From JACVRW01 sp963835705 (GTDB lineage Bacteria; Actinomycetota; Thermoleophilia; Solirubrobacterales; Thermoleophilaceae), in NCBI GenBank assembly GCA_963835705.1, contig CAWIGR010000013.1, positions 62,001 through 126,000 on the forward strand: a DNA stretch of 64,000 nucleotides. Reading direction: 5' to 3'. Made by a program: the position numbers and the translations under genes. The notes under the pieces were generated by a model, which had not been told where the DNA came from, ran no database searches, and worked only from the letters and a program-made list of their open reading frames with translations. Shown piece by piece: positions 6,812 through 15,281 of this stretch. Numbering within the stretch: position 1 is the first letter of the stretch; every line of letters begins with the position of its first letter.

Positions 6812-8215
6812 CTACCAGGGGGTGATGTCGTCCAGGATCTCCTTGCCCTCCTCGAGCCCGTCGCCCACCACGTTTGCCACGTCCTCGCCCGCGTCGACGA
6901 ACGCGTCCTTGACGTCGGTCATGTGGTTCGCGACGCCGCCCGCGATCCCGGAGCCGACCACGCCGCCGACGATGCCGCCGACAACCCCGCCCACGGCGGT
7001 GCCGAGCGGCCCGCCGAAGCTGCCGATGGCGGCCCCGAGCATCGCTCCACCCTTGGCGCCGGCGATTCCGCCCGCCACGCTCGCTCCGCCGACCCAGAGG
7101 GCGGCCCCGCCCGAGCGCCCGACCCTGTCGGTGGTGCTGAGCCGCGGGTCGTTCGCGTCGGCGTTCCACTGGTCGAGGGCGGCGAAGCCCAGGTTGGCCG
7201 CGGCGCCGGCGCGTCCGGCCCAGCGGCCGGCGCCGGCCCAGCGCTGAGAGGTGGGGCCGGTGCTCCAGCGGTTGCCGAAGACGTCGGTCCTGCCGTGCGG
7301 GCTGGTCGGCAGGCGGCGCCAGTGCGAGTTGACCCACGAGCGCGAGCCGGAGGGGTTCGCGCGCCAGTAGCCGGACACGTGCGTGTAGCGCGAGCGGAAC
7401 GCGGTATAGCCGGCCCCGATGCCGAACAGCCCGTCCACCGGGCGGTCGCGCAGGTTCTGCGGGTTCGAAAAGTCGTACGGCGCCACGAGGGCGTCGTAGG
7501 CCAGCGAGTTGCCCGTGGGCGAGGTGACCGGGTGGGCCGGCGACCCGCCCGCCGCCAGCACGGCGGAGGTGGCCTCCGAAGGCGCGCTGCCGAACGCGTC
7601 CGCGGCGGCCCGGGCCGCCTCGCGGGCGTCCTGTTCGGCGCGCTCGCCGCGCCGCTGGGCCCGCTCGAGGTCTTCCCGGGCCTGCGCCAGCGCCTCGCGG
7701 GCGCGGGCGGCGGCCGCGTCGGCCGCGGCGGCCTCGTCCTCGGCCTGCGCCTGCGCCTGGATCGCGCCGGGCGAGGGCGCGCCGGTCGCCGAGGTGGCGG
7801 CGATCTCGGTCGCCGCCGCGCTGGCCCGCCCGCGCGCCGCCCCGGCGTCGGCGGTGGCCGCTGCGATGGCCCGCTCGGCGGCGTCGATGCGTGATTGCGC
7901 GTCCCGCGCCTCGTCGATGGCCTGACGCGCCTCGCGCTGGGCCTCTTCCAGCGCCGTGGCATAAGCGCGCGCGGCCTCTGCCGCCGTGCGCGCGGAGCCG
8001 CCCGTCGCGCGGGCGGCGTCGGCCTGCGCGTGGCACGAGCCCGCGTAGGAGACGCTCGCCGGTCCCTGCCAGGGCCCCGCCGAGCCCGGCATCGACGCAA
8101 GCTCGGCGCCGGCCGCCTGCAGGGAGGAGGAGGCCCCCGCGAACCGCCCTGCGGCCGCCCGCAAGCCGTCCGGCTCGCCCTCAGGGACGGTGATCCCGGC
8201 GTAGGACTCGCTCAT
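6812..8215 (-). CDS. Putative type VII secretion (WXG-type) effector with glycine-zipper C-terminus
   Basis: 467 residues, no Sec signal. Residues 8-100 look like the secretion domain of putative T7SS-secreted proteins: a VPEGEPDGLRAAAGRF helix, a hairpin with the W-x-G motif (PWQGP, Trp49-Gly51) and a second helix. A long Ala/Glu/Arg coiled coil follows (about 90-215). Residues 230-340 are Trp/Tyr/Arg-rich (VSGYWRANPSG, WVNSHWRRLP). Residues ~365-425 form a Gly/Ala/Val zipper (GGAMLGAAIG, GGVVGGIVGGVVGSGIAGG) like membrane-inserting toxin segments; no enzymatic toxin domain is seen. The ATG at 8215 overlaps the stop of the EspC-like gene (ATGA), the usual partner arrangement. Confidence 0.65.
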   Translation of the reverse strand: MSESYAGITVPEGEPDGLRAAAGRFAGASSSLQAAGAELASMPGSAGPWQGPASVSYAGSCHAQADAARATGGSARTAAEAARAYATALEEAQREARQAIDEARDAQSRIDAAERAIAAATADAGAARGRASAAATEIAATSATGAPSPGAIQAQAQAEDEAAAADAAAARAREALAQAREDLERAQRRGERAEQDAREAARAAADAFGSAPSEATSAVLAAGGSPAHPVTSPTGNSLAYDALVAPYDFSNPQNLRDRPVDGLFGIGAGYTAFRSRYTHVSGYWRANPSGSRSWVNSHWRRLPTSPHGRTDVFGNRWSTGPTSQRWAGAGRWAGRAGAAANLGFAALDQWNADANDPRLSTTDRVGRSGGAALWVGGASVAGGIAGAKGGAMLGAAIGSFGGPLGTAVGGVVGGIVGGVVGSGIAGGVANHMTDVKDAFVDAGEDVANVVGDGLEEGKEILDDITPW

Positions 8216-8505
8216 CGCGCTCCTGCGGGGATGGCTCCGGCATCGGTGCCGGTGTAGGCGTTCGCCGCGCACGCGAGGTTGCCGGCGTGAGATCCGACGA
8301 CGTCGCCCAGGGCGGCGACCGCGCTGCCGATCGCGGTGCCGCACTCGCCCGCGGCGCCGGCCGCGCCGGCGTCGCCGGCGGCCGCCGCGGCCTGGTGGCC
8401 GGTCGCCTGGAGGAGACCGGCGAGATCGCGCAAAGAGCCACCTGTCGCCTGCTGGCGCGTGCTGGTGGCGTCCAGCGCGCCGGGTTGTACCTCGATCTGC
8501 GGCAT
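8212..8505 (-). CDS. EspC/WXG100-like small secretion partner
   Basis: 97 residues predicted to be two helices: PGALDATSTRQQATGGSLRDLA and an Ala-rich middle, then CGTAIGSAVAALGDVVGSHAGN. Size, position directly before a large WXG-type protein, and the absence of a signal peptide fit the EspC (ESX excreted factor) family that heterodimerises with its neighbour. No W-x-G motif is present, as in EspC. Two cysteines (near residues 54 and 80) are unusual. Start ATG at 8505 has GAGGAG 7 bases upstream; another ATG at 8520 is in frame. First gene of the six-gene overlapped operon. Confidence 0.55.
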   Translation of the reverse strand: MPQIEVQPGALDATSTRQQATGGSLRDLAGLLQATGHQAAAAAGDAGAAGAAGECGTAIGSAVAALGDVVGSHAGNLACAANAYTGTDAGAIPAGAR

Positions 8506-8537
8506 TTGCGTGCTCCTCATACGCTTTCCCTGAGTCA

Positions 8538-8993
8538 ATGCGGGCAAATCATTTCGATCCGGCCCTCGAGCACCGCGCCGCGCTTCTGGTCTGGCTCCCC
8601 CTGTGCGTGCTGCTGTTCCCGGTCGCGCTCGGCTACGCGCTGCTGTCGCTCTACGAGCTGGACGACCCCTGGACCCTTGCGGGTGTGGGCGCCGGCCTGC
8701 TGGCCGCCGCGCCCCTCGTCCGCCTCGTGGCACGGCGCTGGCGGCGTCCGCTCGGCCGCCGCGAGCTGGCCGAGTCGCGGGGGGTGGCGGCGAACCTGGG
8801 GCAGGGCCGCTTCGCCGTCCTCACGGTCGCCGGCTGGTTCGGCCTGAGCGGGGTTCTCGCGCTGGCGGGCGCCAATCCGTTCCCGCTCGCCTTCCTGTGG
8901 GCCTTCACGACCGCGTGCACCGTGCTGGGGATCGTGATCGTGGCCGGACGGCGAGGCCTCTACCAGCGCGAGCGGGACACGCTCGGCGACTGA
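8538..8993 (+). CDS. Membrane protein divergent from the ESX-like operon
   Basis: 151 residues with four hydrophobic helices (about 14-36, 45-62, 92-110 and 115-135) and charged loops (ARRWRRPLGRRELAESRG). No family recognised. It is transcribed away from the EspC-like gene with only 32 bp between starts, so the two must share or interleave promoters, which suggests a functional link to the secretion module. Stop is 3 bp from the stop of the convergent SNF2 helicase gene. ATG start at 8538. Confidence 0.7.
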   Translation: MRANHFDPALEHRAALLVWLPLCVLLFPVALGYALLSLYELDDPWTLAGVGAGLLAAAPLVRLVARRWRRPLGRRELAESRGVAANLGQGRFAVLTVAGWFGLSGVLALAGANPFPLAFLWAFTTACTVLGIVIVAGRRGLYQRERDTLGD

Positions 8994-8996
8994 GGC

Positions 8997-11219
8997 TCAG
9001 GCCACCACGCGCAGGTGCCGGAACGGCCGGCCGCGCAGGTCGCGCACCACGGCCTCGACGAGCCGCTCGTCGTCGCGCACCTGGCCGTCCGTGACCGCGT
9101 CGATCAGGCCGCGCTTGCGCTCGAGCAGCTCCGCCATCGTCTCGTCGATCGTGTCCGGCGCCAGCAGGTACCACGCTGTCACGGCGCTCTCCTGCCCGAT
9201 CCGGTGGAGGCGGTCCTCGGCCTGGTCGTGCCGGGCCGGGGTCCAGTCGAGCTCGAGGAACGCCACGTTGGACGCGCGCGTGAGCGTGATCCCCTGGGAC
9301 GCCGCCTTCAGCGCGCACACGATCAGCTGCGGGCCGTCCTCGCTCTGGAACGAGTCCACCGCCCGCTGGCGCGCCTGGGCCGAGTCGGATCCCAGGATGT
9401 GCACGGCACCCGGGAAGCGCTCGAGCACGGCCCGCTGGGTGGCGATGTGCTCCGCGAACACCACGAGCGCCTCGCCCGAGGCCATGAAGTCGTCGATCCA
9501 GGCGAGCGCGGTCGGGAGCTTGCCGCTCACGGCTAGCTGGCGCAGGTTGTTGAGCCGCACGAGCTGCTCGGCTCGCAGTGCCGCGGCGACCTTGGCGTCG
9601 ATCGTGCGCAGGTCGAGCGGCTGCGACTGAAGCCAGGCGATCACGTCCTGCTCGGCGAGCCGGTACTCGTGCTCGTTTGAGAGCAGCACAGGCACCATGT
9701 CGTGGCGCTTGGCGGGAAGCTGTGGGAGCACCTGCTTCTTCGTGCGTCGCACGTAGCAGTTGGCGCGCAGGTTCCAGTGCAGGCGGTCGTCGCTCCCCGC
9801 CTCGCGGAAGCGGCGCGTCAGACGGGCGCCGCTGCCGAAGTCGCGCAGGCGGCCGAGCACGCGGAGCTGGGACACGAGCTCCTCGGCCCGGTTGAGCACC
9901 GGCGTGCCGGTCAGGGCGAGCCGCAGCGCGTCGTCGGGCATGCGCCCCGCGAGCTCGAGCGCCGCCTTCGTCCGGGCCGCGCCGGGGTTCTTCACGTAGT
10001 GGGACTCGTCGAACACCACCGCGCGCGGATGCCGCGCGATCAGCCGCTCCAGATGGGCCTCGAGGATGTCGTAGTTGAGCACCACGATCTCCGCCTCGGC
10101 GGCCTCCTCGGTCCAACCGGTCTCGGCGCGCCCGTCGAGGACCGTGACGCTCCTGTCGGGTAGCCAGTGGAGGCTCTCCCGCTCCCAGGTGAGCTTCATG
10201 CTGGCGGGGCAGATCACCACCGCCGGGAACGCCCCATCCGACTCGAGCGCGGCCAGCGCCTGCACGGTCTTGCCGAGCCCTTGCTCGTCCGCGATGAAGG
10301 TACGGCGCCGCGCGAGCGCGTAGCGCACGCCGGCGCGCTGGAACGGGTGCAGCTCGCCGCCGAGCACGAGCCCGTCGAGCTCGGCGTCCTCGGAGTACGA
10401 GAGGGCGACCGTCGCCGAGGCCCGGTCGTACTCGTCCTGCAGCTCGTCGATCAGGTCGCGGGCGCGCTCCTCGAGCTCGACGCCGGGGTGCTCGCGCAGG
10501 AACTCGGCAAACGCCGGGGCCAGCGCCGGATCCCCCGGCACGGCCACGGCCCAGCCGCCGTCGCGCTTGAAGAAGCGCCCGTGCAGCGGCACCGGGTGCG
10601 CCTCGGGCAGGCGCTTGTAGGCACGCGCGGGCTCGGGGTCCCACCACGTCTGGAGCGTGAGCGCCGGCTCGCCGTCCTCGCCGACCTCGAGCGACAGCTC
10701 GGCGCCGGCGGGCTCGCGGCCCGCGCGCAGCCAGCGAGCACAGTGGCGGGCGAGGTCGTCGAGCCGGAGGCCCTCGAGCTCCCTGAGCAGCTCGGCGCTG
10801 TCGGCGCCGAAGGGAAGCAGCAGCCTTCCGTCACCGACGTTCTCCGCGTGGGCGAGCTCGGCCGGCGGATCGCCGGAGATCGTGCGCATCACGAAGGCGC
10901 CCCGCCCCTCCCTCGAGACCACGGTCACGAGCGCCTTGAAGCGCCCCGAGTCGGTCAGCCACTCGAGCACCTCCGGGGCCGCCATCAGCTCCGGGAAGCG
11001 CCCCAGCACCTCCTCGACCGCTCTGGCGACGCGCGGGTCGGCGGGCACGCGCCAGTTCTTGCGGCGCCAGTCGAACCAGCGCCGCGGCAGCCGCTTGACG
11101 GCCTCGTTCAGCTCCTCGTCGAAGGGGAAGTCGAAGACGAGCTCGGGCTCGCGCGGGTTGTCTGCGAGAAGCCAGACCCTGCCCGCGGCCGCCGAGGCTT
11201 GCTGCGTGGGCTCGGACAT
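8997..11219 (-). CDS. SNF2-family DEAD-like helicase
   Basis: 740 residues. The first ~250 residues hold repeated HARP-like segments (RWFDWRRKNWRVP and HGRFFKRDGGWAVAVPGDP) as in SMARCAL1-type annealing helicases. The SNF2 core follows: LHPFQRAGVRYAL, Walker A DEQGLGKT near 312, Walker B variant FDESHYVKNP near 405, TGTPVLNRAEEL, then the C-terminal helicase half with FLELDWTPARHDQAEDR and HRIGQ near 690. It probably remodels or anneals DNA structures using ATP. ATG start at 11219. Upstream is a 54-bp gap to the DtxR regulator on the same strand. Confidence 0.9.
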   Translation of the reverse strand: MSEPTQQASAAAGRVWLLADNPREPELVFDFPFDEELNEAVKRLPRRWFDWRRKNWRVPADPRVARAVEEVLGRFPELMAAPEVLEWLTDSGRFKALVTVVSREGRGAFVMRTISGDPPAELAHAENVGDGRLLLPFGADSAELLRELEGLRLDDLARHCARWLRAGREPAGAELSLEVGEDGEPALTLQTWWDPEPARAYKRLPEAHPVPLHGRFFKRDGGWAVAVPGDPALAPAFAEFLREHPGVELEERARDLIDELQDEYDRASATVALSYSEDAELDGLVLGGELHPFQRAGVRYALARRRTFIADEQGLGKTVQALAALESDGAFPAVVICPASMKLTWERESLHWLPDRSVTVLDGRAETGWTEEAAEAEIVVLNYDILEAHLERLIARHPRAVVFDESHYVKNPGAARTKAALELAGRMPDDALRLALTGTPVLNRAEELVSQLRVLGRLRDFGSGARLTRRFREAGSDDRLHWNLRANCYVRRTKKQVLPQLPAKRHDMVPVLLSNEHEYRLAEQDVIAWLQSQPLDLRTIDAKVAAALRAEQLVRLNNLRQLAVSGKLPTALAWIDDFMASGEALVVFAEHIATQRAVLERFPGAVHILGSDSAQARQRAVDSFQSEDGPQLIVCALKAASQGITLTRASNVAFLELDWTPARHDQAEDRLHRIGQESAVTAWYLLAPDTIDETMAELLERKRGLIDAVTDGQVRDDERLVEAVVRDLRGRPFRHLRVVA

Positions 11220-11273
11220 CGAACCTTCGAGAGTAGTCGCGCAGCGATTAGTTCGCGAGCATGCGACGACGGC

Positions 11274-11987
11274 TCAGCGCCCGTAGCGCTCCTTGCCGAG
11301 CACCAGCTGGTCCGGCAGGGCGGTGCGGACGGGCGGCGAGGGATCGGCAGCCACGGAGACCGTCTCCGCGACGCTGCGGGTGATCGAATGGCTCGACTCG
11401 CCGGCGTCGAGCACGATCTCGTCGTCGCCCGCTCGCGCGACCCTGCCCTCCAGACCCGGGTGCAGCCCCGTGTCCATCAGATAGTGGAGCAGGTCCTCCG
11501 CCTCGTTCTCGAAGCGCAGCACCCGCACGCTGGCGCCCTCTTCCACGTCCGCGAGCGGCACGCCAGTCTCGCGCACGCCCTCGAAGATCGGGTGGCCGTG
11601 GGGACAGGTCTTCGAGTCGCCGATCGCCTTCAGCATCCGCTCTTCCACCACCGGCGACATCCAGTGCTCCAGCCGCTCCGCCTCCTCGTGGACCTGGTCC
11701 CAGGGGATGTCGAAGACGTCAGTGAGGAAGCGCTCGATCAGCCGGTGGCGGCGGACGATCTGGGACGCGTGCTCGCGCCCGGACTCGGTGAACTCGAGGC
11801 GCTTGTCCGGTCCGCGGGTCACGTAGCCGTCGTTCTCGAGGCGGCCGACCATCTCGTGCACGGTCGGCGCCGAGACCTGCATCGCGCGGGCGATGTTGGC
11901 GCCGGTGATCGGCAGACCGGCCTCCTGGAGCCAGTAGATGATCTGGAGGTACTCCTCCTCGGCGACGGTGGCGTGATCGTGCGACAT
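11274..11987 (-). CDS. DtxR/MntR-family metal-dependent transcriptional regulator
   Basis: 237 residues. The N-terminal winged helix reads EEYLQIIYWLQEAG then GANIARAMQVSAPTVHEMVGRLE (recognition helix near 40). The dimerisation/metal domain has ligands in SGREHASQIVRRHRLIERFL and HEEAERLEHWMS, with CPHGHPIF near 130, a typical iron/manganese repressor signature. The C-terminal ~80 residues form a FeoA/SH3-like domain. It should repress metal uptake genes when Fe(II) or Mn(II) is bound. ATG start at 11987. Only 29 bp separate it from the divergent SDR gene, which could be a target; no obvious 19-bp DtxR box is visible there. Confidence 0.9.
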   Translation of the reverse strand: MSHDHATVAEEEYLQIIYWLQEAGLPITGANIARAMQVSAPTVHEMVGRLENDGYVTRGPDKRLEFTESGREHASQIVRRHRLIERFLTDVFDIPWDQVHEEAERLEHWMSPVVEERMLKAIGDSKTCPHGHPIFEGVRETGVPLADVEEGASVRVLRFENEAEDLLHYLMDTGLHPGLEGRVARAGDDEIVLDAGESSHSITRSVAETVSVAADPSPPVRTALPDQLVLGKERYGR

Positions 11988-12016
11988 AGGGCAATCGTAA
12001 ACGCGTCGCCAATAGA

Positions 12017-12754
12017 GTGCCCGGGGTGAAGATCGGCTCCGGGACTCGCGTGCTCGTGACCGGCGCCTCGCGCGGGATCGGCGAGGCGGTGGCGAACGCC
12101 TTCGCCGCTCGCGGCTGCGAGGTGGGCCGGGTGTCGCGCTCTGGGGACCTGGCCGCCGACGTGGCCGACCCGGACTCGATCGCCGGCGCCGTCGACCGCT
12201 TCGGGGCTGTCGACGTGCTGGTGGCCAACGCCGGGATCGCCCACTACCTGCCCTTCAAGGACATGCCCTTGGCCAACGTCGAGGAGCTCACCCGCGTCAA
12301 CTGGATGGGCACGGTCCACACCGTGCGCGCCGCGCTGCCGGGAATGCTGACGCGGCACCACGGGCAGATCGCGATCGTCTCGTCGGGCGCAGGCATCCGT
12401 TCGTTCCCGAACGCCGCCGCCTACGGGGCCACGAAGGCGGCGCAGCGCGGCTTCGGCGAGGCGCTGCGCCACGAGCTGAAGGGAAGCGGCGTGGGCGTGA
12501 CGATGGTCTACCCAGGCCAGATCAAGAGCTCGCTGCACGACCACGAGAAGGAGCGCATGCCGTCGTGGTACCAGCCGCAGCGAACGTCGCCGCCCGAGCC
12601 GCTCGCCGAGGCGATCGTGGAGGGGGTCGAGAAGGGGAGCCGCGAGGTCTTCTACCCTCGAAACGTGCGGCTGCTTCGAATCGTCCACGGGCTCAAGCCG
12701 GGACTCGCCGACCTCATGCTGCGACGGATCATGGACCGGAGCGCGGCGCCGTGA
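12017..12754 (+). CDS. Short-chain dehydrogenase/reductase
   Basis: 245-residue classical SDR. The cofactor motif TGASRGIG is at residues 15-22, NAG near 75, catalytic Ser in IVSSGAG near 122 and the Tyr-x-x-x-Lys pair in YGATKAA near 136. It probably oxidises or reduces an alcohol/ketone with NAD(P)(H); substrate unknown. GTG at 12017 is used; GTG at 12026 is an equally good start. A TAGAGT element lies just upstream, suggesting a nearly leaderless message. The DNA ligase gene overlaps its stop by 4 bp (GTGA). Confidence 0.88.
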   Translation: MPGVKIGSGTRVLVTGASRGIGEAVANAFAARGCEVGRVSRSGDLAADVADPDSIAGAVDRFGAVDVLVANAGIAHYLPFKDMPLANVEELTRVNWMGTVHTVRAALPGMLTRHHGQIAIVSSGAGIRSFPNAAAYGATKAAQRGFGEALRHELKGSGVGVTMVYPGQIKSSLHDHEKERMPSWYQPQRTSPPEPLAEAIVEGVEKGSREVFYPRNVRLLRIVHGLKPGLADLMLRRIMDRSAAP

Positions 12755-13713
12755 GCCTGCCGCTGTCGCCTCCGATCCAGCCGCAGCTCGCGAAGAGCGC
12801 GCGCGACCTGCCACCAGGCGACGGGTGGTGCTACGAGCCGAAGTGGGACGGCTTTCGCACGATCGTGTTCCGCGACGGCGACGACGTGCACCTCCAGAGC
12901 CGCAACGGACGGCCGATGAACCGCTACTTCCCCGAGATCGTGGAGCAGGTGCTGGCGCTGCCGTCGGAGCGACTGGTGCTCGACGGGGAGATGGTCGTGA
13001 CCGTGGACGGCGTGCAGGAGTTCGACCTGCTCTCCCAGCGGATCCACCCGGCGGCCTCGCGCGTGGAGCGGCTCCGTCAGGAGACGCCGGCGGACCTCGT
13101 GGCGTTCGACCTGCTGGCCGAGGGGGACGAGACGCTGCTCGAGCTGTCCTACACGGAGCGGCGCTCGCGCTTGGCGGAGCTCGTGACGGACCCCGTGGAG
13201 CTGACGCCCGCGACGTCCGACCCGGAGGACGCCGCCACGTGGCTTGCCGGCACCGGCGAGGGCGTGATCGCCAAGCGGGCGGACGCGCCGTACCGCCCGG
13301 GCGAGCGCACCGGGATGGTGAAGATCAAGCGCGTGCGCACGGCGGACACGGTGGTGGTGGCGTTCCGCTTCGGGAAGGAGGAGGGGACCGTGGGCTCGCT
13401 CATCCTCGGGCTCTACGGGGACGACGACGGCGAGCTGCACGTGGTCGGCCACACCTCGAGCTTCCGGGCCAAGCAGAAGCGCGAGCTGCTCGAGCTCCTC
13501 GAGCCCTACCGCACGGGCGAGCGCGGCGCGGGCGAGCCGAGCCGCTGGAAGTCGGAGGAGGAGCTCGTGTGGGAGGGCCTCCGCCCAGAGCTGGTCTGCG
13601 AGATCGAGTTCGACCACATCACAGGCCACCGAATCCGCCACGGCGCGAAGTTCGCCCGCTGGAGGACCGACAAGGAGCCGCACGAGTGCGTGCTCTCGCA
13701 GCTGCGTTCGTAG
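12751..13713 (+). CDS. ATP-dependent DNA ligase (LigC-type)
   Basis: 320 residues, stand-alone ligase without polymerase or nuclease domains. Motif I is EPKWDGFR with adenylated Lys31; motif III lies in LVLDGEMVV near 78, motif IV in GEGVIAKR near 172, motif V in MVKIKR near 190. The last ~110 residues (VGSLILGLYG, HVVGHTSSF, and a basic end) form the OB-fold. Size fits the LigC group that acts with LigD-type end joining or base-excision repair. GTG start sits in the SDR stop. Its last 28 bp overlap the start of the downstream secreted protein gene in another frame. Confidence 0.9.
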   Translation: MSLPLSPPIQPQLAKSARDLPPGDGWCYEPKWDGFRTIVFRDGDDVHLQSRNGRPMNRYFPEIVEQVLALPSERLVLDGEMVVTVDGVQEFDLLSQRIHPAASRVERLRQETPADLVAFDLLAEGDETLLELSYTERRSRLAELVTDPVELTPATSDPEDAATWLAGTGEGVIAKRADAPYRPGERTGMVKIKRVRTADTVVVAFRFGKEEGTVGSLILGLYGDDDGELHVVGHTSSFRAKQKRELLELLEPYRTGERGAGEPSRWKSEEELVWEGLRPELVCEIEFDHITGHRIRHGAKFARWRTDKEPHECVLSQLRS

Positions 13714-15281
13714 GGGCGCTCGCGCTCGTCGCCTTCCCCGCTCTGGCGAGCGGCCAGAGCTACCGGATCCCCGCCGACAACCCGTTCGTGGGCAGGCCGG
13801 GAGCGGCGCCGGAGGTGTACGCCGCTGGGTTGCGCAACCCGTTCCGGTTCTCGTTCGACCGGGCCACGGGGGACCTGCTGATCGGCGACGTGGGCGGCGG
13901 CGCCCGCGAGGAGATCGACTGGATCGGTGCCACCGCAGCGCGGGGAGCGAACTTCGGCTGGCCGTGTCGTGAGGGGAAGGTGGCCGGGCCGATCGGGCCG
14001 CCGGATCAACGCTGCCCGTCGCCTGCGCCGGCTTACGTCGAGCCGCTGTTCGAGTACCCGACTACCGGCGGCGCCGCGATCGTGGGGGGCTATGTCGTGC
14101 GCGACAGCTCGCTCACCGGCCTAGTCGGGCGGGCGCTGTACGCGGACTATTTCGACGGCGACATCCGCTCCATCGCACTCGACCCTGCCGCACCCGGTGA
14201 CGCTTCGACCGGCCAGACGCACACCGCGCTCGCATCCTTCGGCGAGGACGCCGCGGGGCGGCTGTATGTGGCGGACCTGGGCAGCAACGCGGTCCTGCGC
14301 CTGACTCCAGGATCGAGCTCGGGCACGTTGTCGAGCGCTTCGCTTCCCGGCCCATGGGACCAGCCGATCGCGATTGCCACGGTGCCCGGTGACGCCAATC
14401 GACTGCTCGTGGGCGAACGCGGCGGTGACGTCCACCTCGTGGTGAACGGTCAAACGCAGGAGCCTCCGCTTGCCCAGGTGTCCACAACCCCGGTCGGCGA
14501 GCGCGGTCTCCTGTCGGTCGTGGCGGCGCCCGACTTCCCTACGACCGGACGGCTTTACGTCTACTACACGGACCCGGACGGAGACATACGGGTCGACGAG
14601 TTCACGACTGCCGGGGCGCGCAACGTCCTGACCATCGAGCACTCGAGTGCCGGCAACCACAATGGCGGGCAGCTCCACTTCGGCCCCGACGGCTGTCTTT
14701 GGATCACGACCGGCGACGGCGGCGGGCAGGCCGACCAGTTCATGAATGCGCAGAACCCCGGCACCCATCTCGGCAAGATCCTCCGAATCGACCCGAACCT
14801 CTCGGGCCCGCTGTGCGGCAGTTCCGCTCCGGCCGCGCCGCAGGGTTCCGGCGCTGTCGTTGATTCGCCCCCGACCCTGCGCGTCCGTGCCAAGCGGCGC
14901 CAGCGGGTGCGGCGCTTGCGCGGCGCGGTCGCCTATGCGCGCTGCAGCGAAAGCTGTCGGGTCGCGGCCCAGGGCCGCCTTCGGATCGGGCGCGCGAGCT
15001 ATCGGATGCGCCCGCTCGCCCGGGCGGCGCAGGTCGGCGACCGGGTGCGGCTAAAGGTCCGGCTGACGAAGAAGGGCCGCCGGGCACTCCGCCGCTGCGC
15101 CAGGCGCGGCCGGCTCCGGCGTGCATCGGTGCGGCTGAACCTGCACGCCACGGACGCCGCCGGGCTTCGCTCGCCGAACTGCGCGGCGCAGCGTCCGGGT
15201 CAGGCGCTGAGCTCTCGTAGCCGTCGCTCCAGGAAGGCCCGCTCCGCCGGGTTCTCCGTCAGCTCCCGCGCTCTCCGGTAG
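13686..15281 (+). CDS. Secreted PQQ-type glucose/sorbosone dehydrogenase with circularly permuted propeller
   Basis: 531 residues. A Sec signal peptide (RALAAAFVGALALVAFPALAS) is followed at once by YRIPADNPFVG, which in normal family members lies in the middle of the chain. Residues 25-205 carry the usual C-terminal half (GLRNPFRFSFD, DVGGGAREEID, NFGWPC, IVGGYVVRD, FGEDAAGRLYV). Residues ~214-370 carry the usual N-terminal half (PWDQPIAI, RLLVGERGG, GERGLLSVVAAPDF, NHNGGQLHFGPDG, LGKILRIDP). Together they make one complete six-bladed propeller in swapped order. The ~150-residue Arg-rich tail resembles surface tails of Solirubrobacterales exoproteins. GTG start at 13686 overlaps the ligase; the last 82 bp overlap the convergent sigma factor gene. 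Confidence 0.8.
   Translation: MRALAAAFVGALALVAFPALASGQSYRIPADNPFVGRPGAAPEVYAAGLRNPFRFSFDRATGDLLIGDVGGGAREEIDWIGATAARGANFGWPCREGKVAGPIGPPDQRCPSPAPAYVEPLFEYPTTGGAAIVGGYVVRDSSLTGLVGRALYADYFDGDIRSIALDPAAPGDASTGQTHTALASFGEDAAGRLYVADLGSNAVLRLTPGSSSGTLSSASLPGPWDQPIAIATVPGDANRLLVGERGGDVHLVVNGQTQEPPLAQVSTTPVGERGLLSVVAAPDFPTTGRLYVYYTDPDGDIRVDEFTTAGARNVLTIEHSSAGNHNGGQLHFGPDGCLWITTGDGGGQADQFMNAQNPGTHLGKILRIDPNLSGPLCGSSAPAAPQGSGAVVDSPPTLRVRAKRRQRVRRLRGAVAYARCSESCRVAAQGRLRIGRASYRMRPLARAAQVGDRVRLKVRLTKKGRRALRRCARRGRLRRASVRLNLHATDAAGLRSPNCAAQRPGQALSSRSRRSRKARSAGFSVSSRALR

Noticed and set aside
6919..8100. Long minus-strand Arg/Pro-rich frame inside the effector gene
   Set aside because: Alternate frame of the WXG-type effector; no motif and extreme composition.
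8212..8505. Calling the small protein a canonical WXG100 (EsxA-like)
   Set aside because: No W-x-G motif and no YxxxD/E tail; an EspC-like assignment fits better.
10167..12029. 620-codon plus-strand frame
   Set aside because: Antisense to the SNF2 and DtxR genes, both well supported.
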